Source: Craspedostauros australis | Lineage: Eukaryota; Bacillariophyta; Bacillariophyceae; Mastogloiales; Achnanthaceae | Length of the DNA: 64,000 nt | Direction: 5' to 3' | NCBI GenBank assembly: GCA_026770025.1 | Contig: JAMXDE010000036.1 | Location: forward strand, 186,001-250,000 | In this document: one piece after another, positions 42,467 to 53,300 of the stretch | How positions within the stretch are numbered: position 1 is the stretch's first letter | Layout: the number at the start of each line of letters is the position of its first letter | Program-made: the position numbers and the translations under genes | Notes under the pieces: generated by a model | Database searches by the model: none | What the model saw: the letters and a program-made list of their open reading frames with translations, nothing else | What the model was told of the DNA's origin: nothing

Positions 42467-45436
42467 TCACGTCGCAAATGTTTTGCTACGTTTTTGAAAG
42501 AACGAGCTGGAGACGGATCGTTTTTGCGATGTTGGTGGCGGGATTGCTTCAGCTTCCGTTCCATCTCCAGATACAGATGCAGTCCCATCGTCTTTTGCGG
42601 TACAAGAAGCAGCATTCGATTTTCCACTGTCGCTACTGCTGCCGGATGACCCCTGACGTTCATTCCAATTTGTAAATCCTTGTGTATCATCGGAGATGTT
42701 TTGGGAGAGCAGGAAGGCACCCAGCGCTCCGAAGTACCCTTCGTGCTCCAAGAACAAGGCCTCCATCTCACCCTTGCTCCAGTAGGAGATGGCGTAGCTG
42801 AGTCGTTTCTGCGACAGCTTGTTGCGTCTCAGAAAGTTGCCGACGAAATAGATGCGGGGTGTTTTGTGGAGTTTGGCGTTGAGGTAGGCGACCTGGCCAA
42901 TGTTGTTGGTGACCATAAGGAGGAGGGCGCGGGCCAGATCCTCCTGAGTCAGCCCTTCGGCCGGATCTTCCTTGGCCACCAGCTTGCCGAAGGACGAGGC
43001 GACGACGTGCGAAGGCAGCCCCAGCTTCTCCAGGGCGTCGCTGTTGTTGCCGTAAATGTCGCCGACCATCATGTCGACCTTGGTGGGGTCACCGCGGTAT
43101 GCGAGCTTCAGGACATCCTCGAAGTCTTCCACATCCGTGAGCAGCCGGATCAGCCCCCAGTACGTTCCGCCGCCGATGGTGGAACCGGAGATACGCTCGT
43201 GCTTGCGCGGTCCATCCACACGCAGGATGGACACTCCTGTTCCGATCGTGACGATGAGGTAAGGATACGTGGAGGAGTACGAGATGGCGTCTCTCTGCAC
43301 CTTACGAGACCACCACCAATCATCTCCGCCGTCCGCCTTGTTCTGCATGATGGGGGTTTCATCAGCAGATGAGTCATCATTGCTGCCATCGTCGTCGTCG
43401 TCGTCGTCGTCGTTGTCGCTGAGATCATTTTCATTTTGGTTGGCTGTATTATTGAGTGGATCAGTCGTCGTGTCGTTGGTTGCTTCTGAAGAGTGATGTT
43501 GCTGTTGTTGTTGCTGCTGTTGCTGCTGTTGCTGCTGCTGCTGTTGACTATGAGATGCTGACAAGCCAGCATCGCTTTCTTGGAATGTCATTCGGCTTAC
43601 CGACGTTCGTAGGTCTGCACTTTCGACTGTGGTCGGAAGATCCGTTTTCTCCTCTAAGTCGTTGCCGTTCTTTGGCGATGATGATGGCGACTTGATCCCA
43701 CCACACTGCTGCTGCTGCTGCTGGCGTCGTTGCCGCTTCTTGCTCTTGTCGGGACGGAACGTATAACATTCACCCACCACCGTGCTGAGGACAAACTGCA
43801 TGCCAGCCACGAGACAATCCAACTCCTCCTGCTTGTCCATCTCGATGCCCAGGAACTCGTCCCATTCGTTGGCGAATTTGTGCGCTCCACCGCCCGTGGC
43901 CCCCATGGTCTTGATGTTGAGATGCAGGTTGTTGGCGCGGATGAGGTCGATGGCGTTGGACATGCGGCGCGTCTCGAATCGAATGAAATGGAATTCTCCG
44001 CCGAGCTGTCGCGAATAGAAGGAGAGCTGATGGTCCTTGACGCCCTCGCGGTAGCTGTCCAGACGTCTGGCGAAGTGGTAAAAGCGATCCAAGGCTTCTT
44101 CACGGTTGCGCAGTTGGTTGCTGTGGAGGGATAGATCGACCATGGAACGAGATTTCTTGAGTCCGCTTCCCGTTTCATTCTCCGTTGGTTTCGTCGGAGT
44201 TCCTCGCCGAGGTTCTGCGTTGTTGTGATGGTTTTGAATGCCTTTGACGTCGTTGTCCCTGTCGTTGCCATCATCGTCGTTGTCGTTGTCTAAATCCCAC
44301 GATGGATCGTTGATGGAATCCGCGAAGTGGTTGAGGTCATCGGGGACAGACTCTTGCCGCAGCTGATACAGCGGGCGCAAATCATCATCCGAAGCTTGGG
44401 AGTGCAACGGCACTCTCGGCTCATTCCCGGGCATGTGCGCGTGTCCTCCTCCTGCCGTGGGCGCTGCAGAGCTGTTGGTAATGACGGAGGACCTCCGGCG
44501 TTCCTTATGCTGTTGCTGTTGCTGTACCTGTTGCTGTGCCTGTGGTGAAGATGACATTGATTTGGATGGCGATGTGGACGACGACGACGACGGTTGATGC
44601 GAAAGATGCGGATCGTCCAGTTGATCATACATCGCCGCCTTGACTCTGCCCATGACACCGAGACTGACGGTGCGACGCCGTTGCAAGGTCGGTTTGATAT
44701 GATCGGTCGCCTCCTCGTCGGGCACGATGTCGGCCGAACCGCGACGTGCCCGGAGGACCGCCTGCGCCGACGCCGCCTGATGGTAAGACCGCTCGCGAGT
44801 GGACAGGTGCGTGCGATCCGACAGCACCATGGATTTGTAATCGGTGGGACCACGCTGCTGCTCAAAGTAGACGAGCTTGGCCAAGGTGCCGCCGACGTCC
44901 ATGCCGAAGATGCTGCCGATGCAGAAGTTGGATTTGTCTTTGGCATGCACGTCGTCCCGCTGCGGTTGTGCGGCATCGTCGCGTTCCTGCGTCGAGGACA
45001 GGGAGGACAGCGACGCTGTGGATTGGCTGCCGTGCATCGCATCGCCATCCCCGTTGACGCCCTGGAAGACGCTGTTGACCTTCTTGCGTATGGTCTCCCA
45101 CGGCCAATGCGATCTGCGCGGCAGCTCTCCGATCCTGGACTTGATATCATCCACGCTCTTCATCCACCAGGTGGTGTTGTCGCCATCGCTGAGGACTTCC
45201 GCAGTGACTTCATCCTCCTCCGTCTGTCCGTGGCTGAGCTGCTCTTCGATCCCCTGACGGATTTTGCGCTGCAGCTGCGCACCGAACCAGGCCAGCGAGA
45301 CCGTGGCTGCGCCTGCCGCAAAGGAGATGAGGCAGGGGATCAGGATGTTGCTCGCGCTGCCATTGCCGCCGCTGTAGCTGTCGCTGTTATCCTCAAAAGG
45401 CATCATCTTCGTTGGGGAGACTATGCCATCAGCCAT
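42467..45436 (-). CDS. Type II pantothenate kinase, copy 3 (full-length, membrane-anchored)
   Basis: From ATG 45436 (MADGIVSPTKMMPFEDNS) this is about 989 residues. The open frame continues upstream to 45655 without an ATG at its limit. It has a hydrophobic segment near residues 30-52 (ILIPCLISFAAGAATVSLAWF), then a charged linker and FGMDVGGTLAKLVYFE (ATP loop). Long polar insertions and the rest of the PanK fold follow (GATGGGAHKF, TIGTGVSILRV, GSTIGGGTYWGL, FVGNFLRRN, FLEHEGYFGALGAFL). It catalyses pantothenate to 4'-phosphopantothenate, usually the rate-limiting, CoA-inhibited step. A poly-Gln run of about 17 (43497-43546) is longer than in copies 1 and 2. As the only copy with its native 5' end it is probably the ancestral locus. 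The membrane anchor suggests an organelle or ER surface. Confidence 0.9.
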   Translation of the reverse strand: MADGIVSPTKMMPFEDNSDSYSGGNGSASNILIPCLISFAAGAATVSLAWFGAQLQRKIRQGIEEQLSHGQTEEDEVTAEVLSDGDNTTWWMKSVDDIKSRIGELPRRSHWPWETIRKKVNSVFQGVNGDGDAMHGSQSTASLSSLSSTQERDDAAQPQRDDVHAKDKSNFCIGSIFGMDVGGTLAKLVYFEQQRGPTDYKSMVLSDRTHLSTRERSYHQAASAQAVLRARRGSADIVPDEEATDHIKPTLQRRRTVSLGVMGRVKAAMYDQLDDPHLSHQPSSSSSTSPSKSMSSSPQAQQQVQQQQQHKERRRSSVITNSSAAPTAGGGHAHMPGNEPRVPLHSQASDDDLRPLYQLRQESVPDDLNHFADSINDPSWDLDNDNDDDGNDRDNDVKGIQNHHNNAEPRRGTPTKPTENETGSGLKKSRSMVDLSLHSNQLRNREEALDRFYHFARRLDSYREGVKDHQLSFYSRQLGGEFHFIRFETRRMSNAIDLIRANNLHLNIKTMGATGGGAHKFANEWDEFLGIEMDKQEELDCLVAGMQFVLSTVVGECYTFRPDKSKKRQRRQQQQQQCGGIKSPSSSPKNGNDLEEKTDLPTTVESADLRTSVSRMTFQESDAGLSASHSQQQQQQQQQQQQQQQQHHSSEATNDTTTDPLNNTANQNENDLSDNDDDDDDDDGSNDDSSADETPIMQNKADGGDDWWWSRKVQRDAISYSSTYPYLIVTIGTGVSILRVDGPRKHERISGSTIGGGTYWGLIRLLTDVEDFEDVLKLAYRGDPTKVDMMVGDIYGNNSDALEKLGLPSHVVASSFGKLVAKEDPAEGLTQEDLARALLLMVTNNIGQVAYLNAKLHKTPRIYFVGNFLRRNKLSQKRLSYAISYWSKGEMEALFLEHEGYFGALGAFLLSQNISDDTQGFTNWNERQGSSGSSSDSGKSNAASCTAKDDGTASVSGDGTEAEAIPPPTSQKRSVSSSFFQKRSKTFAT

Positions 45437-45716
45437 CCCTGGCTGCAATACTCTATTGCTTGCTGGTATCGTCTGAGCACCAGCACCAGCAAAAGCACCA
45501 GTACCGACAGCGCCACCAACCCCAGAACCAGTAGCAGTGATGCCGAAGCAGATTGAAATGGAGATTGAAACAGAGCACAGCACAGCAGGACAAGAAGAAT
45601 TGCGAACGCGGCAGCTGTCGAAGACGGAATCGTGATACGCAAATCCATGCAGCACCTGAAGAAGTCCTTCTGTTTTTGCTTCTCAATCATGCACTTTGTC
45701 CATTTGCTGCCTTCTG

Positions 45717-45739
45717 TCTCTCTCTCTCTCTCTCTCTCT
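45717..45739 (+). repeat. CT microsatellite
   Basis: Uninterrupted TC dinucleotides lie upstream of PanK copy 3. Confidence 0.9.
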
Positions 45740-46028
45740 TGTTGCTCTGCTCGACTCCGCTACTTCCATGTGGAGATACCTCTCCGCTATGTTACGAGCG
45801 ATGGCTCCCTGTGTCTCTCGCTCCAACCAACGATCCAACAGGACGTGAGTATGGACAGATACCGTGCGAGCTGCGGGTTGCAGGTGCGGACAGGAATGGA
45901 CAGATGCAAACCGCCCAAAAGGAAACTTCCACGGCGCGTCGCGTTGCGTTGTGTTGATGTCGGTCGTGTCAACGAGAATTCGGTCGGAGCTGCTCCCACA
46001 GTCGCAGCGCCTTTTGGTTGGTGGGAAT

Positions 46029-46083
46029 ACGTCATGCGGGATTCAATGTGCACTGTCATGCGACATGACGTAGAATGACGTCA
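46029..46083. promoter_or_regulatory. Candidate CRE/bZIP site cluster (TGACGT)
   Basis: Three cores lie within 55 bp: ACGTCA at 46029-46034, TGACGT at 46066-46071 and the full palindrome TGACGTCA at 46076-46083. In diatoms TGACGT-type elements mediate CO2/cAMP responses of carbonic anhydrase promoters. Here the cluster is about 600 bp upstream of PanK copy 3 (-) and about 660 bp upstream of ankyrin gene 4 (+). Function is inferred from motif only. Confidence 0.35.
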
Positions 46084-46744
46084 TGCTTGATCGCGTCATG
46101 TTAGAGCAGCATGGACTGGCTGCGGTCAACTTCAACTCGAACCATTCTTCGTTGACAACACACTAGTATCAGTCAAGCTAGAGGTATGCGAACAAATCGG
46201 AATCCAAACACGGAAATGACCAACACGAAGATCAACCACAAACATGCACATCTCTGGCAGAACACAACACAACACAAACAGTGGCAACATCAACAGATCT
46301 GCACACCACAAACCACTTCCATTGATTCCACCCGGACCCGTCTCCAAGTCCAAACCATTCATCCTGGCAGAGCATCTACAATAGTTCATATAAAACCGTA
46401 CAATACATCCATACGAGGAGAGAGGACTCAACCTTTCTGATACCCATATTGGTACATCGCACAGCCGCAGCTGTCCAAGCCTCAACTCAACAACAAAGAG
46501 CAGATCGTTGCGAGTACGGATCGCCGTCGACGCAGCATGGATCCCTCCTTCCCACGACCTTTCGACCCACACAGCGACTGGCTTTCGCGCAGGCGCATGC
46601 GCAGGCGCATGTGAGTGCACTACTTGTACTCGCACTTGCCCTTGTGCTGGCGTCTCCCGAAGTGGATGCGTACATGTGCCAACACATGAATACGTGGTAG
46701 CTGCGTGGCTGCGTGGCTGCGGGGATGGTGGTAGCCTCCCTTGC

Positions 46745-48804
46745 ATGAACGACTTGATGTTGACCTTCCTGTCTGAGAACCAGTATTACCATTTGTTCCC
46801 CTGCCTCTTGATCGCACCTGTGTGCATTTTTACTCGTACATGTGAACCCACAGGCTGAGCGCACATGGCACTGCCATCTGCTTCTACTTGCCATACACTC
46901 ACATCGACGCAACCCACCCTCTCTTCCTCTCTCTCTCTTCCATCCAACTCTGAATGAATCCGCTGGGGCACATTATCTATTCTACGATGCAATCATAATG
47001 AAACTGGAATGGAAACAGTGATGACCCCAATGACAGATGGCTTGTGCGATTGTACAAAGCATGCGATTGGAACAACTTGGCATTGGTGCAGACCTTGGTC
47101 GAATCATGCAAGGAGGGCACGCTTTGCGGTATTGTGCACGAACTTAGAGATACACCACTCCATCGTGCTTCCCATCAGGGAAACATGGCCATTGTGAAGT
47201 ACTTGGTGGAGTCTGATCGAATCAAGGTGGATGTCAACCTCCAGGATCACTTTGGAATGACAGCAATCCATCGTGCTTGCTGTAAAGGATACACGGATAT
47301 CGTGAAGTATCTGATGGAATCCGACCGCGTTCACGTGGATTTCAACATTCCAGACTGGGACGGCAATACGCCAATTCACATTGCATCCAAGCGTGGACAC
47401 AGAGATACCATTGAGTACTTCATGCAATCTGATCGAAGCGATGTGGATGTCAATGCCCGAAACAACAAAGGGCAGACATTGCTCCATCTCGCTTGCAGGA
47501 GCGGAAAGAGAAATCTTGTTGAGTACTTGATGGAATCTGATCGAATCCACTTCATCATGGATGATACCGATGGCAACAGCTTACTCCACCATGCCTGCGA
47601 AGAAGGACACATCGATGTGCTGAAGTACCTGGTGCAATGTCCCCAAGTTGATGCCGCTGCCAACATCAACAAGCAGAACAACAAAGGTGACACGCCTTTG
47701 TATGCAGCATGTCGGAGGATGGAGATCAGCTGCGTTCGATACCTGGTGGAATCAGATGATATCAGTGACAATGTCAATCTCAACATTTGCAACAGTGATG
47801 GTGATACACTTCTCCACCAGGCTTGTTACACACGCCTGCGTGGTTCTGAGGATATGATTGCGTATCTGGTCCATTGCGGCAAAATCGACACAGACAACCA
47901 CATTCGCACCCAAAACAATGACAGTGACACACCATTGCATCGCCTTTGCTTTTACGGTGACTCTGACCTCTTACCTTGCTTGAAGCAGTTGCTGGAAGAA
48001 TACCAACCCAACAATGACAACAACAAAGACAACAGCAACAGCGAGTTGAGTATCGATGAATTATTCAAGATTCAAAACAGGTGGGGGAATACACCTCTCC
48101 ATGTTGCATGCGAGCATCAGGAACACGACGCCATTGATTACCTGCTCCAGTCGTCGAAGACCAACAGCAGCTTCAACACCCAGAACAATGACGGTGACAC
48201 ACCTGTGCACCTCGCCTTCCACAGAGGCGTTTTCTTTCCGTTGGGTGACGCCACCAGACTCACCCACCTCTTCGAGTTCATCCAACAGCAACTCATCCCC
48301 ACCACCAACCTCAGCGATCTCTCCCATCTCAACAATCGTGTGGGAGATACAGTCATCACCAAACGATTGATAGAAGAGGCCAAACCAATTGCAAACATCC
48401 AGAATCGTGCTGGCAACACGCTTCTCCATCTTGCATGCATGAACAAGGACAGTGAAATGTCCACCCTTCAGCAGTTGGTGGGACATGACTCAGTGGATGC
48501 AACACTTCAGAATTGTAATGGTGATACTCCATTGCATTGCATCTGCTGCGCCGACACTGATGCCGGAAGCGATACCGGAAGTATTGGCGAAATCTACGTC
48601 TACGGCCATTTCTGTCTGGAGAAGATCAAGCTGCTGATTGAATCAAGCAACGTGACGGTGGATGTGAACATGATGAACAATGGCGGAGACACAGTCCTTC
48701 ACAGTGCGGTGAAGATTGGTCTGGTGACGGTGGTCGAGTATCTGATGACGTTGGAAGAGATTGATGTGTTCCTGTGTGGAACCAAGCTGGCAATACGGCA
48801 TTGA
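46745..48804 (+). CDS. Ankyrin-repeat protein 4 (diverged, C-terminal frameshift)
   Basis: The main exon encodes about 590 residues of ankyrin repeats (DTPLHRASHQGNMAIVKYLVESDRIKVDVNLQD...) and has no ATG at its start. I propose a short first exon 46745-46782 (MNDLMLTFLSEN) joined to 47019. The intron 46783-47018 is 236 bp and its phase fits, but the donor (CA|GTATTA) is weak. Repeats follow the same 'NNDGDTPLH' style and share late segments with copies 1-3 (KPIANIQNRAGNTLLHLAC versus QPLANIQNKAGNTPLHNAC), so the gene is an older paralogue. The frame ends at 48804. A repeated TG at 48773-48776 shifts it, and the +2 frame continues the ankyrin fold (WNQAGNTALKCAQKAGHD...) to TGA 48921-48923. 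The protein may be functional but clipped. Confidence 0.7.
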
Positions 48805-48923
48805 AGTGTGCACAGAAGGCAGGCCATGATGTGAAGACCTTGGCTTTGCTTGAATCGAGGCTAGCGACTGCAACAAATACCTGTTGCCAACGTTTTTGGC
48901 GATTTTTGGATACGTTTGGATGA

Positions 48924-50320
48924 CAAAACAGAGCTGCGTAGATTGTGGTTCACTTTCTACGTAAGTCCCAAACCAAAACAGGGCAATAACAGCATCAACC
49001 ATAGCCAAACTCTCCGGACTTCGCTCATATGCATCTTCCTGTACTCATTTTGCCATTGTGGCATCATATAGCATTGACATATATCATCTTAAAGTTTGGT
49101 GGCTGCTGCTATCTTGCTCAGCAAGCACTGATACGATCCGTGCAGCACTCCATGATTCACGAATGCGGTTGGCTTGTGGTTGGTCCTCCCCAGTTGTTCC
49201 GGGGAAGTGTTCCAACTTTCGCTGACGTCATGATGACGCAACCAATGGAACCAGAATTCTCCAAACTTGCCGCCATGATTGCTGATCGAATTGGCCGAAG
49301 ATGACTCCGACTGCCATGGGACCACCAAAAGCAAGCATACCAACACACCATCGCACTCAAACAATACATAGGTAGACCACATGGCTGTGACCAACTCGAC
49401 GAGGGGGCTCTGTAATGATATCTCTTGTGCAGAATGAGCCAAAGACCGTTAAGTCCGGAGACTTCAAAGATGGAGAGTCGAAATCCTTGAAGAAAGAGGC
49501 AAGATCCTACCAGGCACATAGAATCCTATGTGTAGCTAAACATATCCTGTGATGATCGGGAGACGATACGAGTAGTGTGTGTGTGTATGTGTATGTGTGT
49601 GTGTGTGTGTGATGTGAGGTTATCATGACTCGTCTCTGTTGTCTCTGCTGAGGCTGTGAACAGGGGTTCATTTGCTGCTCTGTCTTGCCTTCGACCGTAT
49701 ACCAACATATCCAATGAAAAGGTGGTCCGTCTGTCATCAGGCAGTGAAAATCATGCCAAGGGGGTCAACAAACATGTCAAGATCACCAAGATAGTGACAA
49801 CAACAAGGTAATGTGATTACTTGCCTGGATAGCCCTGGCTCTTGAGTTTACATTGATGTGAAGATATGTTGGATTGATCGTCTACAGCATCAAGTCAGAG
49901 ATTGGGACAAACGGGTCCAAAATCTGTGGCCAACTAACTGCAGCCAAATATCGCCAATTTTTGGGGGTCTGTTTGTTGCGCACTAGATCGTAGTGCAGTA
50001 CCCGAGCAAACTATTCTGCATCGAACGACCATACTCCATTTCTCTTCACCTGCCCAACTCAACCATCAAGCGGCTGTTCCAACACACGAGGAGCTCATCA
50101 AGTTCTCGATTGTGTCCAATAAAATTGATGTTGTGTATCCATTGAGTATCATTTGAATGGTATGATACGAGTAGAGTGTTATGGTGGACAACATGAGAGA
50201 CTGGCAGGACTGATGCTTGTGATGCGATGTAGAGTATGCCATATGTACCTTGTCACATCACGTCACGTCGCGTCACATCATGCACTCCCATGTTGTACTG
50301 CGGGGTTTTGCCACGCCACA
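48924..50320. other. Intergenic region with GT microsatellite
   Basis: No gene was recognised in 1.4 kb. It holds a GT/AT-rich dinucleotide run at 49575-49611, a TGACGTCA palindrome at 49223-49230 and a cacgtcacgtcgcgtcac motif near 50260. Frames of 90-120 codons here lack domains. Confidence 0.5.
49575..49611 (+). repeat. GT microsatellite, imperfect
   Basis: Alternating GT with two AT interruptions. Confidence 0.9.
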
Positions 50321-53300
50321 CTACAAGGTCCCTGCCTCCTTGCGCTCGAAGTACTCCTTCAGGCTGATGCCCTTGCGCGCGCGTTTGGCATCCCGGCCCT
50401 TCTTGCTGCTGCTCCCAGATGAAAGCGTCAGCAACGAATCCTCGATGTTGAACTGGTGGGATTGGCTCAGCGCTGCTGCCTTTTCATGGTGTTCGAGGAT
50501 CAGATTGGGAGTGATCGTCTGCGGCGCGCCCTTGCCGGATTTAGAATCCGCCGCTTCCTTCTTCGCTTCGTCTGGTTCCTGCCCCGCGTTGTCCTTCTGA
50601 CCGACCTCCCACAGGATCTTGGGCTTCACCTTTCGGCGAGCGTACGGGTTGAACTTGGGCTTGCCGCCGTCCTTGCCGACAGTCTCGTCCTCCTTCTCCT
50701 TGTACGCGACCATATCGGCCTGCTGATTGGCCTGGCGGGCACGCTGGTTCACCTTGGCCCACTTCTGGTCCTTGGAGCGCCCGGCCAGCGCCTGCTTGCG
50801 GTTCTTCATCTTTGCCACCACGAGGCGCTGCTCCTCCTTGCGCTCCTCGAAGTCCTTCTCGGCCTTGTCCAGGAGCTTCTCCAGATTGGGGAGTTCCAGC
50901 GAGTCCGGTTTCGTTTCTTCCACGGCGATGCGATTCTTCAGGTCCTCCACGCGGTCCCGGGCAGCCTGCGTGGCGATGCTGACGCGCGTCTTTTCCGTTC
51001 CCAAATTGGAGACGGTCTTGCCTTTCTTCTTGCGCTCGCGGAGGTTGCGTTCGATGTCCTGCGTGGTGTACACGTAGTTGTTCACCAGCTGGTCCTGCAC
51101 GCGCCGAACTCGATTGGCCTCGCGCTTGGTGAGCACCGATTGGCGGACCGCCTTCATGGCCGTCACGAACTGGCCAATGTCCTCCGACGACACCTTGGCA
51201 TCGGAGACCAACCGGATGGGGAATTCCTTCTCGTTCTTTCCGAACTTCAGTCGCAGCATCTTATCGGTCGCGATGGGCTTCTGCCCTTTCACTGGTGGCA
51301 GGGAGTACGTCGCTGGGTGGGTCGAAACATCCACGATTCTGCACAGACGGTAGCAGCGTTTGCCATCCTCGTTGACGCCGATGAACAACTTGACGTAGCA
51401 ATCGTTGACAGCATCTTTGAAGAACGGCTCGTTGCACCAGCGCCCGAGACGTCGTCGCGGCAATGTGATCTTCTGGTAGGACAGGAGATCGGCCTCGACG
51501 TCGCCCGAATCGGGTTGGCTGGGATCGCCAGAGTCGTGATCATCGTCAAAGCCCCTGTCGTCGTCGTCGCCGTCATCCAGCTCGTCGTCGGATGTTTGCA
51601 GCTTGTTGAGTTGCGATGATTTGGAACTCTGCTGCTTCTGCCATGGCTTGAGTGCATTGGCATCATCAAGCTCGTCGTCAGAATCATCGTCGTCGCCGCC
51701 AAAGTCGGAGTCACTGTCCTCCGAGTCATCCTTGGAATCCATAGCCTTCTTGCGTTCCTCTCGCAAAGCAGCCAAGGCCTTGAGCTTGCTGGCCTTCTTG
51801 CCAGTGGCATCCTTGTTGCGGCCGGATTCTCTCTTGCTTGACAGCGACAATGCCAGCTCTTCGTCGTCCTTGATTTTCTTCTTGGCCGCCTCGTCGCTTT
51901 GCTTGGCCGGCGCTGCTGCCTTCTTGCTGGCTGGAGCCTTGCGTTTCTTGTCAACCTTGGCAGCGGCGGATTTCTCCTCCCGTTGTTTTCGCCTACATGA
52001 ATGCAATGGGATAGCATGGAAAGAAGAATGTGAGCGAACGTTGGCGATATGCAGCAAGGCAAGTGTCGGTGGCATCGTCGTCACGGGCGCAAGTTGTGGT
52101 TCTTGCACGCATCTGTGAGATGCTATGGTGGCGCACAAAGAGGGACAACATCATGGAAATGGACGCGATGAAGCACAACACAGCGCAGAGCAGCTTTGCA
52201 TGACATGACACGCTCGCAACTCACTTGGCATCCTTCAAGGCCTTCTTCATATCCCATGCAGCCTTGCGCTTTTCGAACCGATCCGCCAAGATGGCCTCAC
52301 GTTCCACTTCGGTGAGACTATCGAGATACTTTTGGTCTTCATCATCTTTGACAAGCGTTTGCGTGTCAAACTTGTCCATGTCCAATTCCATCTCTTCGTC
52401 AGATGATTCATCCATGTCATCATCGTCGTCGTCATCATCCGCATCACCGATAGCCTCTTCTTCCTCCTCATCGTCATGATCAAAGTCATCGTCGTCATCA
52501 TCATCGTCTTCGTCATCATCAGATTCTTCCATGGCGTCAGACTCGACGACCTTTGTCGATGCACGTCGTGTGGGAGCCTTCTTCGCAGGGGCCTTCTTTT
52601 TGGGTCTGTGTTTGTGAATGGGGGAGGTGCGTTGGAACACAATGAGGACAAGTGGAGGATGTACGTATTACTGTGAGAAGTGATTGTGACATTCGCGAAT
52701 TGGAGCAAAGTGAAGTGAACGACTGCTTCGACTATGCACTTGCAACGCAGACCTCAAATGAACATCACAGCATCACAGCATCACAATGACGCAGCGACGC
52801 AGCGACGCAAATCCCCTTGAATCTCCAACACACAATGAAGATACTCACGGGGCCTTCTTGGTTGCCTTGGTCGCAACCTTGCCTCCATCGTCCGAGTCGA
52901 CATCCATCTCATCGTTGAAGTCTTCATCATCATCGTCATCATCATCTGGGCCCTCCTCTTCCTCTTCTTCGTCGTCGTCCAACTCGAGGTCTTCGTCGTC
53001 GTCGTCGTCATCATCATCCTTCGGTGGCGGTGCTCGACGTAGTTGCTTGCCTCCCTGTGGCGATGGCTGGATCTTTGGCTTCTGGGTGCTGATGCTGCTT
53101 GTGGATGCTGCAGCGGGCTTCTGCGGCGCTGTGGTTGCAGTCGTGATGGACGTTCCAACAGTGTCAGGTGGTGATGGCTTGACAGTGGCTGGTTTTGCGT
53201 CTTCCTCCTCCTCTTCGTCCGATTCTTCCTCTTCCTCGTCTTCGGAAGGTGCCTGCATGCGCATCAAGGACTTGCCGCCTCCTCGACGCACCACCTGAAC

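Larger units (their letters stand above)
38543..45399. repeat. Tandem segmental duplication, unit 3 (ankyrin + PanK, with native right flank)
   Basis: This 6,857-bp unit is the shortest copy. Beyond 45399 the sequence runs into the native 5' end of the PanK gene, which units 1 and 2 lack. It has one ankyrin module and the longest PanK poly-Gln run. Confidence 0.93.
45437..46744. other. Divergent intergenic region between PanK copy 3 and ankyrin gene 4
   Basis: This probably holds both promoters. It contains a CT microsatellite (45717-45739) and a cluster of TGACGT motifs (46029-46083). A 204-codon minus frame (46132-46746) has no domain and biased composition, and I do not call it. Confidence 0.5.

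Noticed and set aside
23566-45399. Direct repeats as a CRISPR array or LTR element
   Set aside because: Units are ~7 kb gene-bearing duplications without short spacers, LTR signatures, a primer-binding site or reverse transcriptase.
46132-46746. 204-codon minus frame upstream of ankyrin gene 4
   Set aside because: No domain, no paralogue in the other units and mixed composition. It overlaps the proposed first exon and promoter of the ankyrin gene.
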